Below, in pieces: positions 1 through 10,264 of a stretch of DNA of 64,000 bases. Below the pieces are notes generated by a model that did not search any database, was not told the DNA's origin, and saw only the letters and a list, made by a program, of their open reading frames with translations. This stretch comes from Aphanomyces cochlioides. Taxonomy: Eukaryota > Oomycota > Saprolegniomycetes > Saprolegniales > Verrucalvaceae. The position numbers were made by a program, and so were the translations under genes. How positions within the stretch are numbered: position 1 is the first letter of the stretch; each line of letters begins with the position of its first letter. Location: positions 1,054,001 to 1,118,000 of the forward strand of contig JAHQRK010000004.1 in assembly GCA_019828595.1 (NCBI GenBank), written 5' to 3'.

Positions 1-979
1 ACAACTCGTCATTGTCGTCACTTCTTGTTTCTAGCTGCTTTGCAAAAGAAACATTGAAACTGGCTGTTGAAGAAAAAGACGCTGTTCGCGAAGGTATGTT
101 TGACGCATTGGTTGCCTTGCAAGAGCAAAAGGCGCTTGAAAACGATGCGATTTTGTATGGATTGGAAGCAGCCATTTTGAGTGCGCCCGACTTGAGTTGC
201 GATGTCCCCAAGATTCACGATCACTTGGGCACGATCCTTGCTCGATTATTCACGCCTGTTGAATCCTTAACTCTGGAATGGCTGGTTAGTGGATTTGACT
301 GCGAGAGCGATGACGAAGCCTATCAAGAACTTGTGGATAGCGGTGTATTGTCGGGTGTCGTCGGTGCATTTTTGTCCAAAATTCCTGCAAAGGTAGCTGC
401 TTCTCAATCCAGCTCGACTTTCATCAACAAGAATTTGACGTCCATCCTGCCGTCGTATGGCCGAACTACTGGAGACGTCATGCAATGGTTGAACAAATTT
501 GGTCTGAACAATACTTTGCCTGCCATTTATAAAGCCGGTGAAGTCGTCACAACTGTCAAGCAATCCAAGAAAGTAGACGATGTGATTGCTTGGATTGAAA
601 GCAACGTATCGGGTGATATGCGCGCCGACAGCTTGTTCGCCAAACAGACGTGTCTTTTCTTGTTGAGTCTTTCCAACTGGGATATCCCTCCAGCTGATCA
701 TAGCAATTTGCTCATGGGTCTATGCGGTAATGTCGAAGGTCAAATGGCGTTTGTCGGTGGAATTATTCAAGAAGTTACCGATGGTAAGATGACATGCAAG
801 CGGTTCAACTTTAAATTTCTGTGTTAGATAAATTGAAGCCGCTGTTGAACTATTTACTGCATGAGCACATTATCAGTGACAAGGCTTTCTTGAGCTGGAG
901 AGACTCTTACCTCCGAAATCCCACCAAGGACAATGCGATTGAGCGCTTGGGCGATTTTTTTGACACATTGAGGAAATAG
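1..979 (+). CDS. eIF4G-like protein, C-terminal part (5' end outside window)
   Basis: The reading frame is open from the first bases of the window, so the gene is truncated on the left. Exons are 1-783 and 828-979, joined across a 44-bp GT-AG intron, and the frame closes with TAG at 977-979. The visible 300 or so residues look like two helical HEAT-type repeats: an MA3-like segment (about the first 130 residues) and a W2/eIF5C-like segment ending in acidic and aromatic residues around LSWRDS and LGDFFDTLRK. This order is typical of the C-terminus of eIF4G and relatives, the scaffold that links mRNA cap binding to the 40S ribosome in the cytoplasm. The N-terminal eIF4E- and eIF4A-binding parts cannot be seen, so a DAP5-type or other MA3/W2 protein remains possible. 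The next gene converges on it, 132 bp away. Confidence 0.7.
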
Positions 980-1111
980 CTTTAGATTTCTTGATGTTCT
1001 TTTAACTCGAATATGACGCATGTAGTGTGTGCCTGCATGAGCGCTCGACTTCGATTTTACAACACAATTCTATCCGATGCAACTATATTTCACAAATTGT
1101 CTTCCACTGTC

Positions 1112-3155
1112 CTACTTCTTCCTCGTTGCTGGCTTCAACCTGGGATCCTTTGCCTTCCGGGCTTCGTTCTTTTCACGTTCATGGAGCTCCCGTGATCTCT
1201 GTCGTGTCTTGGCGGCAACGTTAGAAGGGTTTGTATCATTCGCCTGGAGCTCTTGCTTGAGTTCGTGGACTTTGCGCAGTAAACTTTGATTCAATTGCAT
1301 TTCCAAACTTGTATGGTCAGCTTCCAGGGCTTGCTTCTCCTTGGCCTCCATTTGTTTGCGAAGCCAATTCTGTTGCATTTGATTTTTGCTGGCAAGTTGT
1401 TGCTGAAGGAGGCGTTCTTTTCGTTCCTCTGCTTCTCGTTCCTTTCGCCACATTTCAGCTTGTTTGTTGTACTCCCTAAACAAATTTGATTTCACCGAGA
1501 GGCATCAAGAAGGGGACGAACTCTTTTTCTTGGCGTTCCTTGTCCTTTTTCAATTTAATTTGTGCCTTGAGGTACTCTTGTTGTGCATGATTTCGCTCCA
1601 TCGCGTCGCGCTTTTTCTTCTCGTCGAGTTCCATGCTCCTCTTGTCGTATTCCTATCGATTTCGATCAGACTTGCGCATCGTTTGGCCATCTCATACGGA
1701 TTGGTATCGCAGGATGCGCAGTTCTTCCTCCTTGTTTTTCATTTCCATCTCAGCTTTCGATGTGTCGTCGAAATATTTCATCTTGGCTTGAATCTTCTTT
1801 GACATTTCTTCTAATCCTTTCAATCGCATAAAGTCTTTGTGCTCCTCCATCTTGATGTAGTCTTCGGCCAATTTCACTTCGAGTTCTCGGTCGGCCATCT
1901 TCATTTGTTTCTTGGCCATGAGCTGCTCAGCGTTTTCCTTCAAAACTTGCGCCATCTTGACTTTCTCTGCTTCTTTTCTTGCGATTTCTTTCGCCTCCTA
2001 ATGCATCGTTGAAATGCCAATTTCAAAATGAAAATCCGCACATCTTCCGCCTTTCGTTGAGCAATTGTTTCGGCCAGTCGGTGGTCCGCTTGGCTAGCAC
2101 CGGGTTGGAAATAAGACCACGGATTGATGTTTACCGCTGTGCTTCAGCCTCGGCTTCCTTCTTCTTTAGCTTTGCCTGTCGTTGCTGTTCTTGGATCTTA
2201 TTCTGCTCTTTGACTCTTTCCATGCGAAATCTTTCCTTTTCAGCTTCCTGAATATCCATCTTCTCCATTTTCTTGAGGCTTTCTTCAAAATATTTCCCAT
2301 CTTCCGCTGCGTTTTCAATGCGGCGGCGTTCTTTCTCAGCCACTTGCGCATCTAACTCGGATGACCACTCCATTCGACGCTTTGCTTTCATCGATAGCTA
2401 CAGAATTAAGGAGCTGTCGCCGTAACGTCATGACGATGGAGCACCTTCGATTGAGCTTCTTGGACTTCAACGATACCTTGGTATTGCACAAGATCGTTCC
2501 AAATGTCGCCTTGTTTGTGTTTCTTCGGCGAGATCTTTGGTGGTAAAACAAATCCAACGCTCTTTTGTTGCGCCTGAGCTTCTGTTAAATACGCGCTCTC
2601 GTTGTCGCCTTGCGACGCCGGCTTTTTCCTGCTGTGCTCGACTCAAGATTAAAAATTGAATGCGCTTCAAGGTACCTGTCGCGAGAGTTTGGGGCTTTCC
2701 CCTTGGATCCACTCTTTGGTTTGCCTGACGCAACCTTGATTGCTGCACTTGGATCATTCGACTCTTCGTGGGGAACGTCTTTTGCAGAGTTTGACAAGCT
2801 TAAGGATTTAACAAGTGATATCAAGTCTGCATCCTGCCAAGAGTGAGATCACTGAAAAGCGAGAAGACACGTACTGAAAGGTTGGTCGTCATGCCGTTCT
2901 CACGAAAATGTTCCATCACTTTATGGGATAATTCTTGGGCCACTTGGGAATTCTTCTTGCAGACTTTCTGGATGCGGACGCACACTGACATTCTCAGCTT
3001 CTCTTTCATGTTCAAGTACAGAGCCTTTTGTCGGATGCGTTCCTTGTCCAAAGTTCGCAACGAGGCTCTAATTCTCGCATTATTCATCAAGAATACAAGG
3101 CATTATACCTTGTGACTTGCGAGTCAGCCATCGACCGAGTGCTGCTTCCTGTCAT
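1112..3155 (-). CDS. TPH-type coiled-coil protein, 563 aa, nine exons (probable flagellar/microtubule protein)
   Basis: The exons (minus strand) are 3155-3109, 3067-2875, 2833-2676, 2628-2445, 2397-2135, 2093-2042, 1997-1698, 1652-1522 and 1475-1112. Introns are 41-47 bp with GT...AG ends. The exons total 1,692 bp, a multiple of three with one terminal stop, which supports the model. The start chosen is the ATG at 3155, whose short exon opens the frame. After a basic N-terminal ~150 residues the protein is almost continuous charged coiled coil, rich in Glu, Lys, Arg, Gln and Met. That composition resembles trichohyalin/plectin-homology (TPH) proteins such as CFAP45, CFAP53 and MNS1, which line doublet microtubules; its length is close to theirs. 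I cannot say which member it is. The divergent neighbour is a CCDC77 homologue, which supports a ciliary or basal-body role. A generic coiled-coil scaffold is the alternative. Confidence 0.8.
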
Positions 3156-3451
3156 GCTTCAAGGGGTTGCTCCCTCAGCGTGAGGCCCTTCAATCGATTC
3201 CGATTCGTGCCCAAGATAGTTACAGCAGTTGAACTCAAAAACCACTCCTATATATAGATTGTCAGGAAATCCGTCTGAAGGGCGCGATAATGTCGACTTG
3301 ATCTTGCTTCTTCTCTGCGCTAACATCGCGAGATGCGCACATGGACGCATATTTGGATTTGTGGTAGAAAGTTCGGTATGACATTTCAAAAGTGTGAAAT
3401 TATTTTAATTCCGAATCGACATGAAAGATACATCGGACTTAAAGGACTCTG
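3156..3451. promoter_or_regulatory. Divergent intergenic region between coiled-coil gene and CCDC77 homologue
   Basis: These 296 bp separate two start codons that point away from each other, so both promoters must lie here or overlap into the genes. A palindromic TATA-like run, CTATATATAG, sits at 3248-3257. An upstream ATG at 3421 opens a 12-codon ORF that overlaps the CCDC77 start at 3452 in another frame. I found no convincing X-box (RFX) motif by eye. Confidence 0.5.
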
Positions 3452-5261
3452 ATGGATGATCTTGAGCTTCTTGGATACCATGGGAACGACCGAGCGAGCG
3501 TGCTTCCTACTGATGGCAATGGCGATGAAAACACGCCTCTGCTAGAGTTTTATAGAGCTCGTTGTGATGCATTTCAGCAAGAGAGGAAGGAAATGATGGA
3601 TCGATTCAGCCAACTGGAGATATCACGTGAGACTTGGCATCAAACTGAGTGGCAAAACAGAATGTACGCGCAAGAAGTAAGCATCGTGCTTAGGATGATG
3701 TGCATAAATGTGCATTTCTAGATTGTTGAGCTGAAAGATGAAGCTGCCCGTCTTCGAGATGAGTTGGCCGATGCGAAAGAAACCATCGCAAGTCTCCGCA
3801 ACCAAGTCGATCAAGCCAAAATTCAAGAAGCTGAAGATCGCAAGAGAATTCAGCATTTGCTCTATCTTACTCAGCCCAGTGCTGAAGAAGTCACATTCAT
3901 AAAAGATTGTCGTCCTGGGCATGCCTCTCGCTTTGGTTTGCAAGAAACTCATCTTGAGCCTCACGAGCAAGCAAATATTCATGACCAGAACGCCCGCGAA
4001 CGTTTCTTGCGCTCAAACGTGAGCTTGATTGAAGAGGCTAACGTCCCAGGTGCCGCCGCAGGATATGCTGCATTTACATCAAGAACTAAACGCCAGCAAG
4101 AGCAAAAATTGTCAAAGAACGGCACAAAAGCCAAGGTCAGGAATACAATTCTACTACATTCCATCTCATGCGTCGCTTAGTGCCGCATCATTCGCACAGT
4201 TTATTTACCCAGCGAGCAAGCAGATTCGCTTTTGCTTCGCGTCCAATTATTGACGAAGGAGCTTGATGAATATAAAAAGTTGTCCGAAGAGAGAATTCAA
4301 GTTTTGAGTTGTTGCCACTCCCCCTGTGACCATGCAATGAGTAGGACCTGTTGAACAATTTGAATTTAATGTCCGCCGAATCCAAGAAAATGCGCCAGCA
4401 ACATGATGAGGAAATCAGTGCAAAGCAACAAGATGTGGAGCGAATGCATCGCTTATTGAAAACGTCAATGAAAGGTAGAACTTCCATTACTGTGAGCGAT
4501 TGATTGTGTATTCGTAGAATACCTAGTTTTGCGTCACAAGTTTCAAGACTCGCAGCGTCAAGTACAGGAAGAAAATGCACGCCAACGAAGTCTGTACAAG
4601 CAGCTTGAAACAGAAAAGGAAGAAGCGATAACAAAGGCAAAAGCTGACACTCAAGTATTTACTCCCATCCACCCCCGTCGCTAATGACATCGTAGGCTGT
4701 TCGAGAGACGTTGAAAGAGGAAGGCAATGTGTACGCTGAGGAGTTTCGACAACAGGCAGTAGCTCGCGAGCGTGACATTCATATTCTCAAAGTACCGTCA
4801 AACCGTTGAATTCATCTGACTCGCCCTTAGGAGCAATATGTTGCGGTCCAAGAAAGCTACGGCGTTCGAATTGCAGATTTGCAATCCCGCTTGACGAAAT
4901 TACGCCGGCGGTACAAGAACTTGGAAACGCGACGAAATTTGGAAATGGAGGGATTTGCTCGAGACATTACAACTCTGAAGCGGCATATTGTGAAATTGGA
5001 AAATCTTTGCCATGGCACAAAACTTACTCAGGACGAGCTACGTTCATTGCGGCTAGGTAAAAACACACTCTTCATTGCCACTTTGACTGTGCATAGAGGA
5101 AAGCAACAACTTGAATGCTCTTGGCCTTGATACTGAGATTGCTCAATTACAAGTATTGTCAATTCCATTGTCCATTGTCTTATATTTTTCTTTAGAATCG
5201 TTATGCCGACTTGGCGGCAGAAATATCTCTATATTACGCTGGGGCCCGTCGAGCGCATTAA
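3452..5261 (+). CDS. CCDC77: CCDC77 homologue, 489 aa, nine exons
   Basis: Exons are 3452-3676, 3722-4135, 4181-4300, 4345-4474, 4518-4654, 4696-4791, 4831-5056, 5097-5152 and 5196-5261, with introns of 39-45 bp. They total 1,470 bp, giving 489 residues, almost the same as animal CCDC77. Family landmarks visible in order are the N-terminal LLEFYR segment, a long coiled coil, the AEEVTFIKDCRPGH block, the RTVYLPSEQ block near the middle, and a C-terminal run RRYKNLETRRNLEMEGF. CCDC77 is a conserved centrosome/basal-body coiled-coil protein found in organisms with cilia; its molecular function is poorly known. The gene is divergent from a coiled-coil gene and converges exactly on the DUF455-glycosyltransferase gene: its TAA (5259-5261) touches that gene's stop. 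Confidence 0.88.
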
Positions 5262-7472
5262 TTATGTCTTCGTCGTGTTCTTAGCTTGGATATAACGGGA
5301 CATGTATTCTGTCGCTCGAAATTGATTTGACCATAATATACGCCCAATCCAATTTTCTTGAATTGGCTCAATCAACAGACTCAATAATGCTTTCTTCTGA
5401 GTATCTCTACAATACTTTGAATGGCAGAGTTGTGTTCCTGCATCATGCGCCTTGCTCCACTCCGTGGGGTCTAGATACAGAGTTGCCAGACTTTCTGCAA
5501 ACTCCTCTGGAGTGTCTGCAACGATGCCACCCCAGTGATTAGTACCGTAGTGCATTCCTTCAGCACCAACTGATGTTGATACCACTGGTGTTCCCACCAT
5601 CCAGCTGTCGATGATTTTTCCTTTGATACCGGCACCGAATCGCAATGGAGCGACACTCACTCGGTATTTTGATAGTGTTTGGTGAACATTTTCGCAAAAT
5701 CCCATCATTCGAATATTGTCAGAATCAAGGCTCAGGGCTTGGAAGTCTTTCGCAGAAGCATACGATCCATAAATGTGCAACTCGACATCGCTCGCGATTT
5801 TGCTTCGAATTGCTGGCCACAACTTATCTTTCATCCAATGTAGACCATCAACGTTGGGAGAATGCTTGAAGCTTCCAACAAAAGCAACGTGCTTCCGCTC
5901 CATGAAATCCTACCGACAGTTTAGTTGTTGGCGAACGATTCCGTCTACTCGCACCAGTTGTGGCTCGTTTAGGATTGATGCATCGGCGACGTAATCCATC
6001 GCAACAAGAGATTTCGGCGAGACGCCGAAGCGATTTACAAGCATTTCCTTCTCGAATTCAGACACATAAATTGTAGAGTTGGATCTAAAAATGCACGCTA
6101 GCTCTCTCAATACAGTAGAAATGACGGGCTCGACATCAATAGTCGACTCCAGCGTAGTGCGGAAATCATTCTAAGGAATACAATGTTAGAGGAACTCATT
6201 TTCTATGCTCACCTTCTTTTTGCACACGGCATATTCTCTTGACTTACGTAAAAAATGAAGATCTTGCAAGTCGAGGATACGATGGGCGGTAGGTGCTAGT
6301 TTCGCTACTTGCCAGCCATACATTTCTTCAGCGATAAACCGATCAAAGAGAGCGGCCTTGATGTTTAGTTGGTTTGACTTAATTACGTTTTCTAAGGCGT
6401 CAGTGTTTGGATCCACTTGAACACATTCAACGCCTCTTTCAATCAGTCGATTTGTGTGATCATTCAAACGGCTCGGAGACACACAAATGACACGCCAGCC
6501 TTCTTCTTGTAGCATTTCGATGATGTCACACGTTCGCACTCCAGCAGCAGATGAAGTTCTTTCGGGCCAAACGCTTCCAGCAATCAAAATAACTTTGTCG
6601 CTGGTCGAATATCTCACTTGAGAAGTCTCCTCGGTAGCTTTATCGTTGATTTTGCGCTCGTGGCGCTTTTTCATCTCGAGCGGAATGTACCACGCCTCGT
6701 CCATCTCAGCCGCAAGTCTTGCTTCGAGATTGAAGGGTCCAGGTAATCCTTCTGGAAAGAATTTTCGCACAAGTTCATGGAAGTAGGGAATAGGTTGCTT
6801 TCCAATTTGGTCGCATAAATATTTAAACCACTTTATACCAGAAGAGACGTGCCCTCGTTCTTCAAACACAATCTGAGCTGCGCACGTAAATCACTCGTGA
6901 CTGCAGAAAATCTTACCAACAACTTCGGCAGAGATATGATCTCCCATTGACTTCAATTTATGAACGAGTCGGGGGCCTGCGTCAAGTCCTCGAGCTTCTT
7001 GGACAAGTGGAACAACAGCCAAGCGTGCTGCCAGTGAATCTCTCGTGTTGTTCGCATGCTCGAGTAACGCACGATGGGCTGGAAGGGCTCCGTAACATGT
7101 ATCAAGCTCTTTTAGTCGAGTGGACACCATATCGAAGTGGCGGCATTCGTCGCAGGCAACGTCGACAAATTCACTGTAAAAATCTGTTGGAAGAGTGTAC
7201 GAGTCATTCATGGGCGATGGTTCAAATCGAACCACAGTGTCCCAGTAATTGTCTGTTTGGAGATATGTGAGTGAGCGACCTCAATGGAAAAACGAATTAC
7301 CGATTGCACCAAGCTCGATATGTGCCAGAGCATGCAGAATTGCCACGGGTATGGGAAAATTCTTCTCACTCGGCATATCTTTAGGTTCGTAAAGTTTCGG
7401 CAGATCGGGTCGAGCTGGAAAGTCAGGAAGATTGCTGGGCCATGAGGATGCGTGCGCTCTACGCAAGTACAA
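5262..7472 (-). CDS. DUF455 ferritin-like domain fused to a family-4-type glycosyltransferase (5' exon unresolved)
   Basis: Clear exons on the minus strand are 7472-7301, 7252-6917, 6877-6213, 6170-5955 and 5909-5262, with introns of 38-48 bp; they give 679 in-frame codons including the stop. The first ~270 residues match the DUF455 family (four-helix ferritin-like), with the likely metal ligands HIELGAID, CDECRHF and EERGH and the family's EARGLD motif. After a basic linker a GT-B glycosyltransferase follows: the N-terminal Rossmann half begins at VILIAGSVWPERTS, and the C-terminal half has FVGSFKHSPN and the glycine-rich GAGIKGKIIDSWMVGTPVV nucleotide-sugar site. The first residues must come from an upstream exon that I could not place; 7562-7777 on this strand is a candidate. 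The substrate is unknown. A domain fusion is the simplest reading, because the frame runs through normal introns from one half to the other. Confidence 0.8.
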
Positions 7473-7561
7473 CTATGATGTTATATCATACAGAATTATC
7501 GTACAATGGTATGCGACTGTTTCTCCACAAGTGTTGAGCGTGCAATGAGATTGAAACTTTT

Positions 7562-7777
7562 TTACTGGGAGAGCTCTGGCGTTAAGAATGAGGATTGATG
7601 CACAATTAGATGTCCCACCTCTCGAAGAACACTTTCACCTGCTTCCAGAATAGATGCAGGGTTGCTAAGCAGACGCTTATGCACTCGATTAGCTCGGACA
7701 GCTTGCACAGCTGTCCGCTTCCTCAACGCCAGCATGCTTTGGACAAATGGTTGATAGGCCAAAGTGAGTACATACAC
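7562..7777 (-). other. Possible 5' coding exon of the DUF455-glycosyltransferase gene
   Basis: An open minus-strand frame with ATG near 7740 encodes a basic helical stretch (MLALRKRTAVQAV...). It lies in the right place for the missing N-terminus of the DUF455 domain, but I found no donor and acceptor pair that joins it in frame to 7472. The short intervening stretch around 7480-7560 may hold another small exon. Confidence 0.3.
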
Positions 7778-7812
7778 TATTTCGAATCAAATTGAAATAC
7801 TAACACTAATTT

Positions 7813-8062
7813 ATTGTGAGATTAATTCTAAATAGTGAGATGGGCTGGAAATGTTTCGATTTTTTAAATCGATTTTCCAACCTCGCAGCCAATCAGAATC
7901 GAGTATTTAATTAATTCACACAAAACACACCCCAACGCACCCTAACACACATGCAATTCATTTGGCCAATATTCGGTTTAACTTGGCTTCAGTATGGTCA
8001 AATCGACTTGTAAATGCATTTCATTTTTGGTCAAAAATATAAATTTGATTGAAATTGACAAT
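7813..8062 (+). mobile_element. MITE-like element, copy 1 (250 bp)
   Basis: This AT-rich 250-bp block recurs in inverted orientation at 17496-17745 with the same length and most positions identical. It starts ATTGTGAG and ends TTGACAAT, so the outermost bases (ATTGT/ACAAT) form a short terminal inverted repeat. It has no coding capacity. It contains an ACACACCCCAACGCACCCTAACAC pyrimidine/C-rich stretch and a CCAAT motif. It ends 95 bp before the coilin start codon. Confidence 0.7.
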
Positions 8063-8098
8063 ATAGTTTTGTGCATTTTATAATATAACATGCTTTAG

Positions 8099-8147
8099 TC
8101 TTAAATAGTGTAAGACATTATCCAAAACTCTCTTACACTATTTAAGA
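8099..8147. promoter_or_regulatory. Perfect 17-bp inverted repeat just upstream of coilin
   Basis: Positions 8099-8115 and 8131-8147 are exact reverse complements separated by 15 bases. The structure ends 10 bases before the coilin ATG, so it lies in the promoter or 5' leader and could form a stem in DNA or RNA. Confidence 0.6.
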
Positions 8148-8157
8148 ATAAAGTAAG

Positions 8158-9921
8158 ATGCGTGTCCGCGTCGAGTTCGTGGAGGAGCTCGCGACAGAAA
8201 TGGCAATAGAATGGGGATTTTCACGAGTGGTGATTCCCATAGAAGAATCAATGAAGATTGTGGGTGATTTACTGCACGGCATCATCCATCGGTTTAAACT
8301 CGGGACGTCCAACAGTGAATTTGACATCCTTCTGGGCGACTTTGCCTTGATGCCGAGCGAGAAAATCGATCTTGTGCTTGAAGTAAATGATATTTTGACA
8401 ATCAAGCGAACACACAAGATGTCGGGTGAAAAAGTACGGAAGAAAGCTTGGATCGGCAACACAGTCTATGAGCTTGAAGCTCTTGAAATGAAACCTCGGT
8501 CAAAAAGGAAAAAGGAAAAGAAGCTTGTGACGCCATTAGAGCCAAAGGCAGTTGAAGGCAGTGCGTCAGTCCGTAAAAATAGAAAACAGGCTAAACGATC
8601 GAAGAATTCAAAGAAGAAAGAAGAAATCCAAACAAAAGAGGAGCCGAAGAAGGAGAGCAGGTCTGTGAAGAAGAGAAAAAGAGCGGATGACTCCAGTGAG
8701 AGTAAAAAAAAGCAGCTGATCAAGCCAAAGAGAGATGCAACCGAGTCATCGGGATCTAAATCCAATGGCTTACACCAAAATGCGGTGACGAAACCACAAT
8801 CAATCAGTGAGGCAGGGTCCAAGTCAAATCGAAGCACCGAAATCCCCAAGTCTATCTTGTCTCGACCAGATTATACATTGCAAAACTCGGCTCTAGTTTC
8901 AAAACCTCACAACCACTCGTCACGCAATCATCTGCGCTTCGATACCGCCGACGACACCGGTGCTAAAGATTCCCGAAGCATGGACAAGCCAGGGCAGAAT
9001 GCAGCTACCGACAAAAATCACACAATACAGGAGAATGGATCGCTTGACAGTCGTAGATCAAACACTCCGTTGAAAACTCAGCATCCCAAATCCAACAACG
9101 GACATAAGCGCTTTGTTCCAGATGACTTGAAGAAATATGGTCCACAAGAACCTCAACAGAGTGTACCAAGTGCATCCGATTCAAGAAAGGAATCGCAAAA
9201 TCGAGGACAACGAAATGCAAACGCGGCATACCAAAACACCCAGACAAAGCAAGCTGCTGTCGTCACTAATGTTCAAGACAATCAAGAACATGCAAACAAG
9301 TCGGCCAAGGAGGTGTGGAAGCGACCTTATGAAGTTATTGCGTCGATACATTCAAAAGACAGTACGGGCGATGAAAATGAAGAGGTACATGGTGATCCTT
9401 CCAATGTCCTCACAATCTTTGCACATAGAATTCCAGCTTCACTCAATATACTTCTAGTGCCGTCTCCAACGTTCTTCCGAATGATATCATCGGCTTTAAA
9501 GTTATGCAGCTGTGTGAAATCCGATTTCAGCCTGTCGTGAGCAATTGGATGGTGGGAAAAGTGGTTTCTGCTTCCGATGAAGTGCTCAAATTTCAATCAT
9601 GCAGTTACTTGGACAATCGAAGCAAGTACGTCCTGTTTGTGAACGCTTTATCTCATACACCACCATCGTAGGATTGACTGGACCATACTCGACGACATCA
9701 CTGAAGTGACCTTTGCCGACATTGTGGAGCTTCGCCTCCTCGACGGTCCCTCGCACACGAGTACAAACGAAGAGACGACAACCAAAAGTACATCAGAAAG
9801 TGTCCTCGGAATCAACTCTACTCCAGAGTTATCTCTTGAAGAGCAAGAAGCACAAAACTTGCTGGAAACACTGCGACTGAAGAAAGAAGAATTACTGTCC
9901 AAGACAATCGCGATGCTGTGA
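8158..9921 (+). CDS. Coilin-like protein, 557 aa, three exons
   Basis: Exons are 8158-9384, 9429-9625 and 9672-9921, introns 44 and 46 bp; total 1,674 bp. The N-terminal ~100 residues (MRVRVEFVEE... to GNTVYELEA) resemble the coilin ubiquitin-like self-association domain. The middle ~300 residues are low complexity, rich in Lys, Ser, Asn and Gln, with several clusters such as KRKKEKK and KKRKRADD that would act as nuclear localisation signals. The last ~140 residues (from NDIIGFKVMQL through GKVVSASDEV to VTFADIVELRLL) fit the atypical Tudor-like C-terminal domain of coilin. Coilin scaffolds Cajal bodies, where snRNPs mature. Size and layout match animal and plant coilins. Sequence conservation is weak, as is usual for coilin, so the call rests on architecture plus the two end domains. 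Confidence 0.72.
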
Positions 9922-10264
9922 TGAAGTAGGCTTATCCTCCATGATGCAATGGTCATTTCCATTGGCACGGCTCGTAGCATCTGAGTTATCTTCACAAAGC
10001 AAAGATGAAATCCGTCCATCGGATTCAAAGTCAACCTCTGAAAAACCGTCTTTGTCGATCGTTGTCGAGGAATTTTAACATAGAAATGCACATGATAAAA
10101 TCTCATCCCCTTCATTCGCCTTCTGAGCAAAAAGGCCGCCGTATTCGTTCATGGACTCTGTCGGTTGTCATGAGATCCTGGCACGTGCATGAATTGAAGA
10201 AATTCTATCGTGTCGCTTCGTGGCGACGCTCCAAAGTTGATGGAATAACTGTCTTGTCAATTGA
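9922..10264. other. Gap between coilin and the RFxV-type gene; start of the latter unresolved
   Basis: A 45-codon plus-strand ORF starting at ATG 9941 (MMQWSFPLARLVASE...) and a longer frame from 10005 lie here. Either could be a 5' exon of the next gene, but no intron joins them cleanly by eye. No other feature was found. Confidence 0.3.

Noticed and set aside
267..701. Minus-strand 144-aa ORF inside the eIF4G-like gene
   Set aside because: It is an antisense shadow of the plus-strand coding exon with no recognisable features.
1464..1802. Plus-strand hydrophobic ORFs opposite the coiled-coil gene
   Set aside because: Leu/Phe-rich antisense of a Lys/Glu-rich coding sequence; a typical shadow that mimics membrane segments.
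3159..3389. Minus-strand 76-aa ORF as a first exon of the coiled-coil gene
   Set aside because: The ATG at 3155 with a 41-bp intron gives a complete in-frame gene; the ORF lies in the divergent promoter region and is not coil-like.
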